A program made the position numbers and the translations under genes. The notes under the pieces were generated by a model, which saw only the letters and a program-made list of their open reading frames with translations, was not told the origin of the DNA and ran no database searches. Source: Methylobacillus methanolivorans (GTDB taxonomy: Bacteria > Pseudomonadota > Gammaproteobacteria > Burkholderiales > Methylophilaceae). From it: 64,000 nucleotides of DNA. The stretch is taken from positions 1,612,001 through 1,676,000 of the forward strand of contig NZ_JBIWXY010000001.1 of the NCBI RefSeq assembly GCF_044751345.1. The letters are read 5' to 3'. Positions 23,474 through 30,737 of the stretch are shown piece after piece; within the stretch, counting starts at the first letter, position 1, and every line of letters starts with the position of its first letter.

Positions 23474-24589
23474 TCAGACCTCCCGTGGATGGGTACGCAA
23501 ACGTAAAGGGTCGTAGAAAGGCGTCGGCGCGACATATGCCTGCCAGCTCGCGGCCTGGCCCCTGATCTCTACCGCCGTGCCATTAACCGCCAGCGATGGG
23601 GCGATATGTGCCAACGCGAGGGATTGCATGAGATAGCGGCTATAGGCAGCACTGGTGACCACACCCACTTGCTTGCCATCGATGAACAAGCCTGCTCCCG
23701 CTTCCACAGCCGTGGCAGCCTTGCACACCAGGCCTACCTGGCGCACACGTTCCTTGCCTTTTGATGCCAGCACGGCTGCCTTGCCAATGTAGTCGCCGGG
23801 TTTGTCGATATCCACGCCCCAGCCCATGTTGACCTCCCACGGCGTGGTATCACCCTCGATCATCTCAAATGGGAAAAACAGCAATGCAGCTTCGATGCGG
23901 GTCAGCTCCAGCGAATTCCACGAGGCGGGGATAGCACCCAAAGGCTTGCCTGCCTTGAGCATTTCGTCCCAGAGCAAAACAGCATCCTGTGCGCTGCAAT
24001 ACACCTCATAGCCAAGCTCGCCGGAATAACCACCACGAGCGATATAGACATCCTTGCCAAATAACTTGGTGGCCTTGTGCTGGAAATACGCCAGCGACTT
24101 CAGGTCGAAATCCAGCAATGGATCAAGTATTGCCAGCGACTTCGGGCCTTGCAGGGAAAGAATATGCACATCCAGATCAGGCTCAACCTGGACATTAAGC
24201 CCCGCCGCAATCTTGGCGAGATTGGTCTTGGTAGCGCCGCTGCCATGCGAGACGCGGAATGCAGTCGCGGAATCACGAATTACCATGATGTCATCACAGA
24301 TGGCACCGGCCTCATCCACCTCGGCCGCCAGCAGGGAATGTCCTGGCTTGAGCTTGGTGATATCGCGTGCGACAAGTTGATCCAGCGCCTTTTCTGCATC
24401 TGGGCCGCTGACATTGACGATATTCAACGCAGATACGTCATAGAGGCCAGCCCGGGAGCGCACAGCGACGACCTCGTCATGCACATCGCTATCATAGCTC
24501 CAGGGAATGGGCATCTCATTCCAGGTATCCCCATCCAGCTTGGAGCCTAGGGCGCGGTGGCGTTCGTTGAGAATCGAGTTCCTTGACAT
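23474..24589 (-). CDS. dmmD: GcvT-like tetrahydrofolate-dependent protein of the dimethylamine operon (DmmD-type)
   Basis: The 371-aa protein is a stand-alone aminomethyltransferase (GcvT/YgfZ fold): VVAVRSRAGLYDVSALNIVNVSGPDAEKALDQL near the N terminus, ARGGYSGELGYEVYCSAQDAVLLWD in the middle and LTRIEAALLFFPFEMIEGDTTPWEVNMGWGVDIDKPGDYIG toward the end. These include the GYSGELGYE tetrahydrofolate-domain motif. In dmm clusters a GcvT paralogue is thought to capture the formaldehyde equivalent on tetrahydrofolate. It is the first gene of the operon, with AAGGA before its ATG and a NarL-like repeat 80 bp upstream. A sarcosine- or dimethylglycine-related role is possible, but the downstream monooxygenase genes argue against it. 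Confidence 0.85.
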   Translation of the reverse strand: MSRNSILNERHRALGSKLDGDTWNEMPIPWSYDSDVHDEVVAVRSRAGLYDVSALNIVNVSGPDAEKALDQLVARDITKLKPGHSLLAAEVDEAGAICDDIMVIRDSATAFRVSHGSGATKTNLAKIAAGLNVQVEPDLDVHILSLQGPKSLAILDPLLDFDLKSLAYFQHKATKLFGKDVYIARGGYSGELGYEVYCSAQDAVLLWDEMLKAGKPLGAIPASWNSLELTRIEAALLFFPFEMIEGDTTPWEVNMGWGVDIDKPGDYIGKAAVLASKGKERVRQVGLVCKAATAVEAGAGLFIDGKQVGVVTSAAYSRYLMQSLALAHIAPSLAVNGTAVEIRGQAASWQAYVAPTPFYDPLRLRTHPREV

Positions 24590-24668
24590 GCTGTATCCTT
24601 AAAAAAAGTGATCATTTCAAGGTCAACGATAGTCAAAACCCCCGCGTGGGAAAATTCTCTCGAAGGTG

Positions 24669-24684
24669 TACTCCCAAGGTGGTA
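24669..24684. promoter_or_regulatory. NarL-like 7-2-7 inverted repeat upstream of the dmm operon
   Basis: TACTCCCAAGGTGGTA: the first heptamer matches TACYYMT at 6/7, the second (TACCACC) at 5/7. It is the most degenerate copy in the island but sits exactly 80 bp before the dmmD ATG, the same as at the permease. Only weak sigma-70-like hexamers (TTGACT/TGATCA) are seen between it and the gene, as expected for an activator-dependent promoter. Confidence 0.55.
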
Positions 24685-24711
24685 TAGATAGACCGCCTCA
24701 CATTTGTGTGC

Positions 24712-25437
24712 TCAAGCCCGCTTCAGCCCTCGGCTCCAGCGAGTATAGACATGCCCGGCCCAGGTATTGAGTGCAGCGATGCGCTTATCCAACGTAGTCA
24801 GGATTTCATCGGCAGACTGAATCATGGGCTGCGCCGGATCGGCTTCGCTACCGCCTTTTAACTCCTCCGGCGAAAGACCACACCAGCTCTGCACCAACTC
24901 GCGGTTCATCTCGATATGGCACTGAAAACCGATATGCAGGTCATCCAGTACATACGCCTGATTGGCACAATGTTCACTGCGCAAGATATGCACTGCGCGT
25001 GGAGGAATCGAGAATGTCTGGTAGTGCCACTGGAACAAGGGCAGCTCAGTATGGCAACCCAGCCACTCTGCTGCCTGGGGCACATCAAGCGGCAAGCCAC
25101 GCACCCAGCCGATCTCGCTGAAATGGCTATCCGTCACTGCACCGCCCATGGCCTTAGCCAGCAGCTGGCCACCCAGGCAATGACCAATGACGGGTATGCC
25201 TTGAGCCACGGCCTGGCGAATCAAGTCCAGCAAAGGAGGGATCCAAGGCAAATCATCATTGGCGCTCATGGTACCACCCATCATGGCAAGGCCACTGTAT
25301 GCTTCCAAGGTGGCGGGTAGCACTTCGCCCTTATCTATCCTGAGCACATGGAATGGGATATGCTGGCTCGCCAGAAAATCCGCCAGGTAGCCAGGCCCTT
25401 CGGAGGCGCTGAATTGCACGATCATCACGGGGTTCAT
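24712..25437 (-). CDS. Class I glutamine amidotransferase-like hydrolase
   Basis: A 241-aa protein with a complete class I triad: the nucleophile Cys in IPVIGHCLGGQLLAKAMGG, and His and Glu in GFQCHIEMN. LAMMGGTMSANDDLPWIPPL marks the oxyanion loop. It is not joined to a synthetase domain, so it probably acts as a free hydrolase or transferase on a gamma-glutamyl amide. Divergence from an XRE-cupin regulator recalls the PuuD/PuuR pair of putrescine catabolism, in which PuuD hydrolyses a gamma-glutamyl amine. A role in cleaving gamma-glutamylmethylamide or a related amide is a reasonable guess only. It ends 28 bp before the NarL-like box of the dmm operon. Confidence 0.8.
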   Translation of the reverse strand: MNPVMIVQFSASEGPGYLADFLASQHIPFHVLRIDKGEVLPATLEAYSGLAMMGGTMSANDDLPWIPPLLDLIRQAVAQGIPVIGHCLGGQLLAKAMGGAVTDSHFSEIGWVRGLPLDVPQAAEWLGCHTELPLFQWHYQTFSIPPRAVHILRSEHCANQAYVLDDLHIGFQCHIEMNRELVQSWCGLSPEELKGGSEADPAQPMIQSADEILTTLDKRIAALNTWAGHVYTRWSRGLKRA

Positions 25438-25468
25438 GCGTTGTATCCTGTTATGTTGAGTGATTGCC

Positions 25469-25497
25469 TTGCTGTAATAGCAGCCAGAAGATATTAT
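25469..25497 (+). promoter_or_regulatory. Sigma-70 promoter of the XRE-cupin gene
   Basis: TTGCTG (25469-25474), 17-bp spacer, TATTAT (25492-25497). Transcription would start near 25504, inside the 25-bp operator-like element, giving a leader of about 80 nt. The overlap suggests autoregulation. Confidence 0.6.
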
Positions 25498-25500
25498 TAA

Positions 25501-25525
25501 TAAACTTTTTTTAATTTCAAGAAAC
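25501..25525 (-). promoter_or_regulatory. 25-bp operator-like element C between amidotransferase and XRE-cupin genes
   Basis: In minus-strand sense: GTTTC, eight bases, seven As, GTTTA. It matches element A (10726-10750) at 21 of 25 positions with identical spacing. It covers the predicted start site of the XRE-cupin gene and lies 64 bp from the divergent amidotransferase start, so one bound protein could control both. Confidence 0.65.
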
Positions 25526-25586
25526 TTTTATTACCTTTACTGAAAAACATTGCAGGCAAGCTGTTAAGAAGAGAGAAAGACAACGT

Positions 25587-26225
25587 ATGGCGGACAATGT
25601 GAAAAAGCTGGTACCAGCCAATAACGAGAGTGAGAGCAAATCACTGGGCAGATACCTGGGCAATGTGATCAAGGATATCCGCCAGCAGCACGGCCTGACC
25701 ATTGCAGAGGTTGCTGAGCGTGCCAATATCAGCCGCGGCATGCTGAGCAAGATCGAGAATGGCCTGGTTTCCACCAGCCTGGATACATTGGAACAACTCG
25801 CCAATAGCCTGGGAGTTACTATCTCCCGCCTATTCCAGGGCTATAACCAACGCAAAGGTGGTGCGCAACATGTCAAGCATGGGCAAGGTATGGAGGTGGT
25901 GCGACGCGGCACCCGCAATGGGCATACCTATCACCTGCTAGCCTATGACCAAGGGCCAAAAAAGCTATTCGAGCCCTTCCTCATCACACTGGAAGACCCT
26001 GGTGAGGAGTTTCCCTCCTTTGAGCATAGCGGCACTGAATTTCTTTATATGCTGGAAGGTGAGCTGGGCTACCGCGTAGGTGAAGAGGTCTACATGCTGC
26101 AGCCTGGTGACGCGCTCACTTTCCGCGGCGAGATTCCACACCGCCCGGAAGTCCACGCCAAGCTGCCGATACGCTTTCTCGCCATCATCCACTACGACGC
26201 AGAAGAACCCGTAGAGCATGACTGA
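25587..26225 (+). CDS. XRE-family transcriptional regulator with C-terminal cupin domain
   Basis: The 212-aa protein joins an N-terminal helix-turn-helix (LGNVIKDIRQQHGLTIAEVAERANISRGMLSKIENGLVSTSLDTLEQLANSLGV, about residues 19-73) to a C-terminal cupin barrel (GEEFPSFEHSGTEFLYMLEGELGYRVGEEVYMLQPGDALTFRGEIPHRPEV). This architecture is shared by PuuR-type regulators that sense small metabolites through the cupin. A GAGAGAAAG ribosome site precedes ATG 25587. The 25-bp element at its promoter is repeated twice at the mgdA promoter, so it may regulate the methylamine operon as well as itself and the divergent amidotransferase. It overlaps the following acetyltransferase gene by 8 bp. Confidence 0.9.
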   Translation: MADNVKKLVPANNESESKSLGRYLGNVIKDIRQQHGLTIAEVAERANISRGMLSKIENGLVSTSLDTLEQLANSLGVTISRLFQGYNQRKGGAQHVKHGQGMEVVRRGTRNGHTYHLLAYDQGPKKLFEPFLITLEDPGEEFPSFEHSGTEFLYMLEGELGYRVGEEVYMLQPGDALTFRGEIPHRPEVHAKLPIRFLAIIHYDAEEPVEHD

Positions 26226-26679
26226 TCCCGCTATCCGCATTCGTCATGCCCAGGCTGAAGATATTCCCGCCTTGTGTGAGCTGCTGCAACAACTCTTCAG
26301 CATAGAGCAGGATTTCACGCCCGACCTGGCCAAGCAATCTGCCGGTTTGCAGTTACTGCTGGCTCAGCCTGAACGCGGTGCCATCCTGGTGGCGCAGCAG
26401 GGTGGTGGAAAGGTAATTGGTATGGTCAGTGCGCAATTGGTGATTTCCACCGCGCAAGGTACCCCGGCTGCCTGGATAGAAGACATGGTCGTAGAGGCAA
26501 ACTATCGTAGCAAAGGCTTGGGCAGGCAATTGCTGGATAGCGTACTCGCCTGGGCCAAGGCACAAGGTGCTACCCGCGCCCAATTGCTGGTAGACATGGA
26601 TAACCAGCCCGCCATCGCTTATTACGACCACCTGGGCTGGAACACAACCCGCTTGCAGGCACGTAACATTTACTTGTAG
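26218..26679 (+). CDS. GNAT-family N-acetyltransferase
   Basis: A 153-aa single-domain GNAT. Motif A is visible as AAWIEDMVVEANYRSKGLGRQLLDSVLAWAKAQGA, including the acetyl-CoA loop RSKGLGRQLL; the C-terminal NQPAIAYYDHLGWNTTRLQA is the usual motif B region. Substrate cannot be deduced. It overlaps the end of the XRE-cupin gene by 8 bp and is presumably co-transcribed, which hints at acetylation of an amine or amino acid in the same regulon. Nothing follows on the same strand for 78 bp. Confidence 0.85.
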   Translation: MTDPAIRIRHAQAEDIPALCELLQQLFSIEQDFTPDLAKQSAGLQLLLAQPERGAILVAQQGGGKVIGMVSAQLVISTAQGTPAAWIEDMVVEANYRSKGLGRQLLDSVLAWAKAQGATRAQLLVDMDNQPAIAYYDHLGWNTTRLQARNIYL

Positions 26680-26757
26680 GGTTCCACATCGGGCTGAATT
26701 TCAAGCACAGCTGACTGTCACACTGGGTAATAACAGCAAGTGTGAACAGGGAGTCAT

Positions 26758-28722
26758 TTGAAATACAGGCCAGAAATAGATGGGTTACGCGCAGTGGCAG
26801 TGCTGGCCGTGGTGTTTTTCCACGCTGGATTTTCTGGTTTTAGTGGGGGTTATGTTGGTGTTGATGTGTTCTTTGTCATCAGCGGCTACCTCATCACTTC
26901 CATCCTGCAGAGCGAGCTAGAAAAGCAGCGTTTTTCCATCATCCAATTCTACGAGCGCCGGGCGCGCCGCATCCTGCCCGCCCTCACCGTGGTACTGCTT
27001 GCCACCAGCATCGCCGCCTTTTTCCTCATGCCACCTTCGCTGCTGCACGATTATGCGCGTAGCCTGGTATCCGTCGTTGCCTTTGGCTCCAACATTTATT
27101 TCTATTTCAGCAACGGCTATTTCTCAACCGCATCAGAAGAAAAGCCTCTGCTGCATACCTGGAGCCTGGCAGTGGAAGAGCAGTATTACCTACTGTTCCC
27201 GCTGCTGCTCGCTGGCCTGTGGTATGCCCGCCGTGCTGCTATCTTCTGGGTCATGCTGGGCTTGGCAGTGGCATCACTGCTGCTTTCTGAATACCTGCTC
27301 AGCCAACAGGCCATAGACGCCAACTTCTACCTGATTTTCAGTCGTGCCTGGGAGTTACTGGCCGGATCCTTACTGGCACTGCTCAAGCCAGAAGGCTGGA
27401 GCCACCTCAATGCTCGCCTGCGTCACGGCCTGGCATGGCTAGGATTGATGCTCATCATCGGTGCAGTCATCCTGCTAGATCAATCCACCCCATTTCCGGG
27501 TTTGTATGCGCTGATTCCCGTGTTAGGTGCTTGCCTCATCATCGCCTTTTGCGATCCAGCAAGCATCACTGGCAAGCTGCTTTCACATCGTGCCATGGTC
27601 GGCATCGGCCTAATTTCCTATTCGCTCTATCTCTGGCACCAACCCCTGTTTGCCTTCCTGCGCATGAAAACCACGCAGCAGCCAAGCGCTATCATTTTTG
27701 CTGTCACGATTGCGCTCGCCTTCTTGCTCGCCACACTCAGTTATTGGTATATCGAACAGCCCTTCCGCCACCGACAACGTTTTTCCAGGCGACGTATCTT
27801 CCAGCTCTCAGGTATGACGCTCACCCTCATGCTCGCACTGGGGTTGGCTGGCATGCAAGGGCAAGGCTTTCCCGGACGTTTTGTCGACTCCACCTTGATG
27901 GCAAGCACTGTCGGCAGCCCCCTGCGAGATTCCTGCCACACCAGCGGCACCGACTACCTAAAGCCATCACTATCATGTGAATACTTTGGTAGCCGTATTA
28001 CCTGGGCCTCACTCGGAGACAGCCATACCGTCGAGTTGGCCTATGCCTTGGGCGAAAAATTACAGCAGAAAGATGCAGGCCTGCTACACCTCAGTTTCAG
28101 TGGATGCCCACCAGCCTTGTTGTTCGAGGCGAAAGAACCTGGTTGTAGCGCATGGCTGAAAGAAGCCGTGACCTACCTTGAACAGCGGCAAGACATCCAG
28201 CACGTTGTGGTTGGATTCAGCTATACCCGGGCATTGTTCGGCCATCTGGAAAACTATCCCTCCTTGCCCGATAAAAACCCGGTCAACAAATTCACCGCGG
28301 CGGATGCAGGCAAAACCCCAACTGAGTTGCGTGAGCAATATTGGTACAACCTGCAAACCTTGATCGAACGCATGCTCGCAGCTGGCAAGCAGGTGCACGT
28401 TGTCTACCCCATCCCTGAATTACCGATGGATATCATCAAGGCCATCACGCCATTCTCCATTCTGCATACCCGCGCTCCTCATGACATGCATCGCATGACC
28501 AGCGAAGCTTTTTATCTCGCTCGCCACGCATTTATCCTGCGCAAGCTAGACAGCCTGCCTTATGGACAACACTTGCATGCGATCAAGCCTCTGGACAGCT
28601 TATGCCAGCATGGTGACTGTCCCGCAGTGATAGATGGGCAAGCACTCTATTTTGACGATAACCACTTGAGCATTGCCGGAGCACGCAAGATCATGTCTGG
28701 GGTTGAAATCACGGCTGACTAA
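26758..28722 (+). CDS. OafA/YrhL-type membrane O-acyltransferase with SGNH domain
   Basis: The 654-aa protein starts at TTG 26758 (GGGAG upstream) with YRPEIDGLRAVAVLAVVFFHAGF, the signature of acyltransferase_3 proteins. About ten membrane segments follow up to residue 380, including YVGVDVFFVISGYLI and HTWSLAVEEQYYLLFPLLL. The C-terminal 270 residues form an SGNH-like domain with WASLGDSHTVELAYAL as the first block and DDNHLSIAGARKI as the catalytic Asp-His block. Such proteins acetylate cell-surface polysaccharide or lipopolysaccharide sugars. It stands alone, with no polysaccharide genes nearby, so its target is unknown. Confidence 0.88.
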   Translation: MKYRPEIDGLRAVAVLAVVFFHAGFSGFSGGYVGVDVFFVISGYLITSILQSELEKQRFSIIQFYERRARRILPALTVVLLATSIAAFFLMPPSLLHDYARSLVSVVAFGSNIYFYFSNGYFSTASEEKPLLHTWSLAVEEQYYLLFPLLLAGLWYARRAAIFWVMLGLAVASLLLSEYLLSQQAIDANFYLIFSRAWELLAGSLLALLKPEGWSHLNARLRHGLAWLGLMLIIGAVILLDQSTPFPGLYALIPVLGACLIIAFCDPASITGKLLSHRAMVGIGLISYSLYLWHQPLFAFLRMKTTQQPSAIIFAVTIALAFLLATLSYWYIEQPFRHRQRFSRRRIFQLSGMTLTLMLALGLAGMQGQGFPGRFVDSTLMASTVGSPLRDSCHTSGTDYLKPSLSCEYFGSRITWASLGDSHTVELAYALGEKLQQKDAGLLHLSFSGCPPALLFEAKEPGCSAWLKEAVTYLEQRQDIQHVVVGFSYTRALFGHLENYPSLPDKNPVNKFTAADAGKTPTELREQYWYNLQTLIERMLAAGKQVHVVYPIPELPMDIIKAITPFSILHTRAPHDMHRMTSEAFYLARHAFILRKLDSLPYGQHLHAIKPLDSLCQHGDCPAVIDGQALYFDDNHLSIAGARKIMSGVEITAD

Positions 28723-28861
28723 GCTCACCCTGGTCTTGATCTTGGCCATGCTACTCTTCCGCACAGTGGTTTACTGCCCCACAAATCCATCGTCAGAATA
28801 TGGCTGAAATTTTGCGGCAGGGTCATTAGAATCGCAGTTTCCTCCATGTTGGCAAGATTTT

Positions 28862-30637
28862 ATGCATCCTCTCAAGCGCTTGTTCCGCCATGCTCATCAA
28901 TATCGCCGCGATGCATGGATTGCCTCCTTTTACTCCCTGCTCAACAAGATATTCGATGTTTTGCCTGAGATCCTGATCGGTGTTGCTGTCGATGTAGTCG
29001 TCAACCAGAAAGCCTCGTTCCTCGCGGGACTAGGTATCGTCGAGCCCAAGGATCAACTGATTCTGCTGGCTATTCTCACGGTATTGATCTGGCTAGGCGA
29101 ATCCCTGTTCCAGTATCTCTATGACGTACGTTGGCGCAACCTGGCGCAGAGCCTGCAACACGACTTGCGCATGGAGGCCTACCAGCATGTGCAACAGCTG
29201 GAGCTGGCCTATTTCGAGCGCAACCGTAGCGGCAATCTGTTGGCTATCCTCAACGAGGATATTAACCAGATGGAGCGCTTCTTCAACGGTGGCTTCAATA
29301 GTTTGATCCAGGTGTTTTTCGGCTCGGTCATGGTCGGCGGAGTGTTTTTCTTCCTGACCAAGGAGCTGGCCTTCCTGGCCTTGATCCCGGTGCCATTTAT
29401 CCTCTATGGCGCGTTCTGGTTCCAGAGCAGGCTGGCGACACGTTATACATCGGTGCGCGAGGCGGCAGGTGCCCTCACCGCCCGTATCAACAACAATCTG
29501 CAAGGCATTGCCACAGTCAAGGCTTACGCCACCGAAGAAGTAGAATCTAACCACATCCGTGAAGCATCAGATCGCTACCGCGAGAACAACGCCCAGGCCA
29601 TCAAGCTTTCGGCTGCTATTACTCCGGTGATCAGGATCGCGATTCTAGCCGGGTTTACCGTAACACTGCTTTATGGTGGCTTCATGACCTTGAACGGCGA
29701 ACTTGGCGTTGGCAGTTACTCCGCACTGGTCTACCTGACACAGCGCCTGCTGTGGCCACTGACTGGCCTCGCAGAGCTGACCGACCTTTACCAACGCTCC
29801 ATGGCCTCCATACAACGCGTCATGAATCTGTTGGATACACCGCTTGCTATCCAGTATGGCGGTAAGGCATTACCCGTAGCCTCGGTGCAAGGGCATATCC
29901 AGTTCACCCAGGTACGCTTTGCCTATGATGCGCAATCAGGGCAACCCGCACTAGATCAATTTAATCTGGATATCCCCGCTGGCAAGACCATCGCACTGGT
30001 AGGAGCCACTGGCGGCGGCAAGAGCACCATCACCAAGTTGCTGCTGCGTTTTTATGACCCGCAACAAGGCCAAATCTTGCTGGATGGTGATGACATCGCC
30101 ACGCTAGATTTGCAACAACTACGCCGCGCGATTGGCTATGTCGCGCAAGATACCTTCCTCACCGATGCCAGCATTGCCGAAAACATTGCTTATGGTGAAG
30201 CCAACCCAGATATGAGCGCCATCATCGCCGCCGCAAAAGCTGCCGAGGCGCATGAATTCATTGAGCGTCTGCCCGATGGGTATGCTACCCAGGTAGGTGA
30301 ACGCGGCATGAAGCTATCTGGTGGCCAGCGACAACGCTTGGCCTTGGCCCGCGCTATTCTCAAAAACCCGCCCGTGCTCATCCTTGATGAAGCTACCTCC
30401 GCCGTTGATAATGAAACAGAAGCGGCCATCCAGCGATCCCTCAACAAGCTGGTTGTAGGCCGCACCAGCATTATCATCGCCCACAGGCTATCCACCGTGC
30501 GTCATGCAGATTGCATTCATGTGCTGGAGCACGGGCGCATTGTGGAGTCTGGCAACCATGCCACGCTGCTGCAAGCAGGCGGGATTTATGCCGACCTCTG
30601 GCGCTTGCAAACGGGAGATGTCGAGACAAGTACATAG
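28862..30637 (+). CDS. ABC exporter, fused membrane and ATPase domains (MsbA-like)
   Basis: This 591-aa half-transporter has a six-helix membrane domain (about 1-320) and an ATPase domain with Walker A GATGGGKSTITKLL, Q-loop GYVAQDTF, signature LSGGQRQRLALARAIL, Walker B VLILDEATSAVDNETE and switch IIIAHRLSTVRHAD. It belongs to the lipid/drug exporter group of type IV ABC proteins and probably works as a homodimer; no second half-transporter is adjacent. Its substrate is unknown. A strong terminator follows 50 bp after the stop. Nothing in the sequence links it to the acyltransferase upstream. Confidence 0.88.
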   Translation: MHPLKRLFRHAHQYRRDAWIASFYSLLNKIFDVLPEILIGVAVDVVVNQKASFLAGLGIVEPKDQLILLAILTVLIWLGESLFQYLYDVRWRNLAQSLQHDLRMEAYQHVQQLELAYFERNRSGNLLAILNEDINQMERFFNGGFNSLIQVFFGSVMVGGVFFFLTKELAFLALIPVPFILYGAFWFQSRLATRYTSVREAAGALTARINNNLQGIATVKAYATEEVESNHIREASDRYRENNAQAIKLSAAITPVIRIAILAGFTVTLLYGGFMTLNGELGVGSYSALVYLTQRLLWPLTGLAELTDLYQRSMASIQRVMNLLDTPLAIQYGGKALPVASVQGHIQFTQVRFAYDAQSGQPALDQFNLDIPAGKTIALVGATGGGKSTITKLLLRFYDPQQGQILLDGDDIATLDLQQLRRAIGYVAQDTFLTDASIAENIAYGEANPDMSAIIAAAKAAEAHEFIERLPDGYATQVGERGMKLSGGQRQRLALARAILKNPPVLILDEATSAVDNETEAAIQRSLNKLVVGRTSIIIAHRLSTVRHADCIHVLEHGRIVESGNHATLLQAGGIYADLWRLQTGDVETST

Positions 30638-30688
30638 TCAATCAGCTGTGCCTAATCTTGGGCTCCATAGCAGCAGTATAAAAAAACA

Positions 30689-30715
30689 AAGCCCGGCTTT
30701 CGCCGGGCTTTTTGT
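30689..30715. terminator. Bidirectional terminator between ABC exporter and amtB
   Basis: AAGCCCGGC (30689-30697), TTTC loop, GCCGGGCTT (30702-30710), then TTTTT-rich sequence; preceded by a run of As. It serves the plus-strand ABC gene and, via the A-run, the convergent amtB gene. Confidence 0.92.
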
Positions 30716-30737
30716 TGCCTAAAACATCAGGCGTTTT

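Noticed and set aside
26758..28722. Acyltransferase as part of a polysaccharide cluster
   Set aside because: No glycosyltransferase, flippase or polymerase gene is adjacent; it stands alone.
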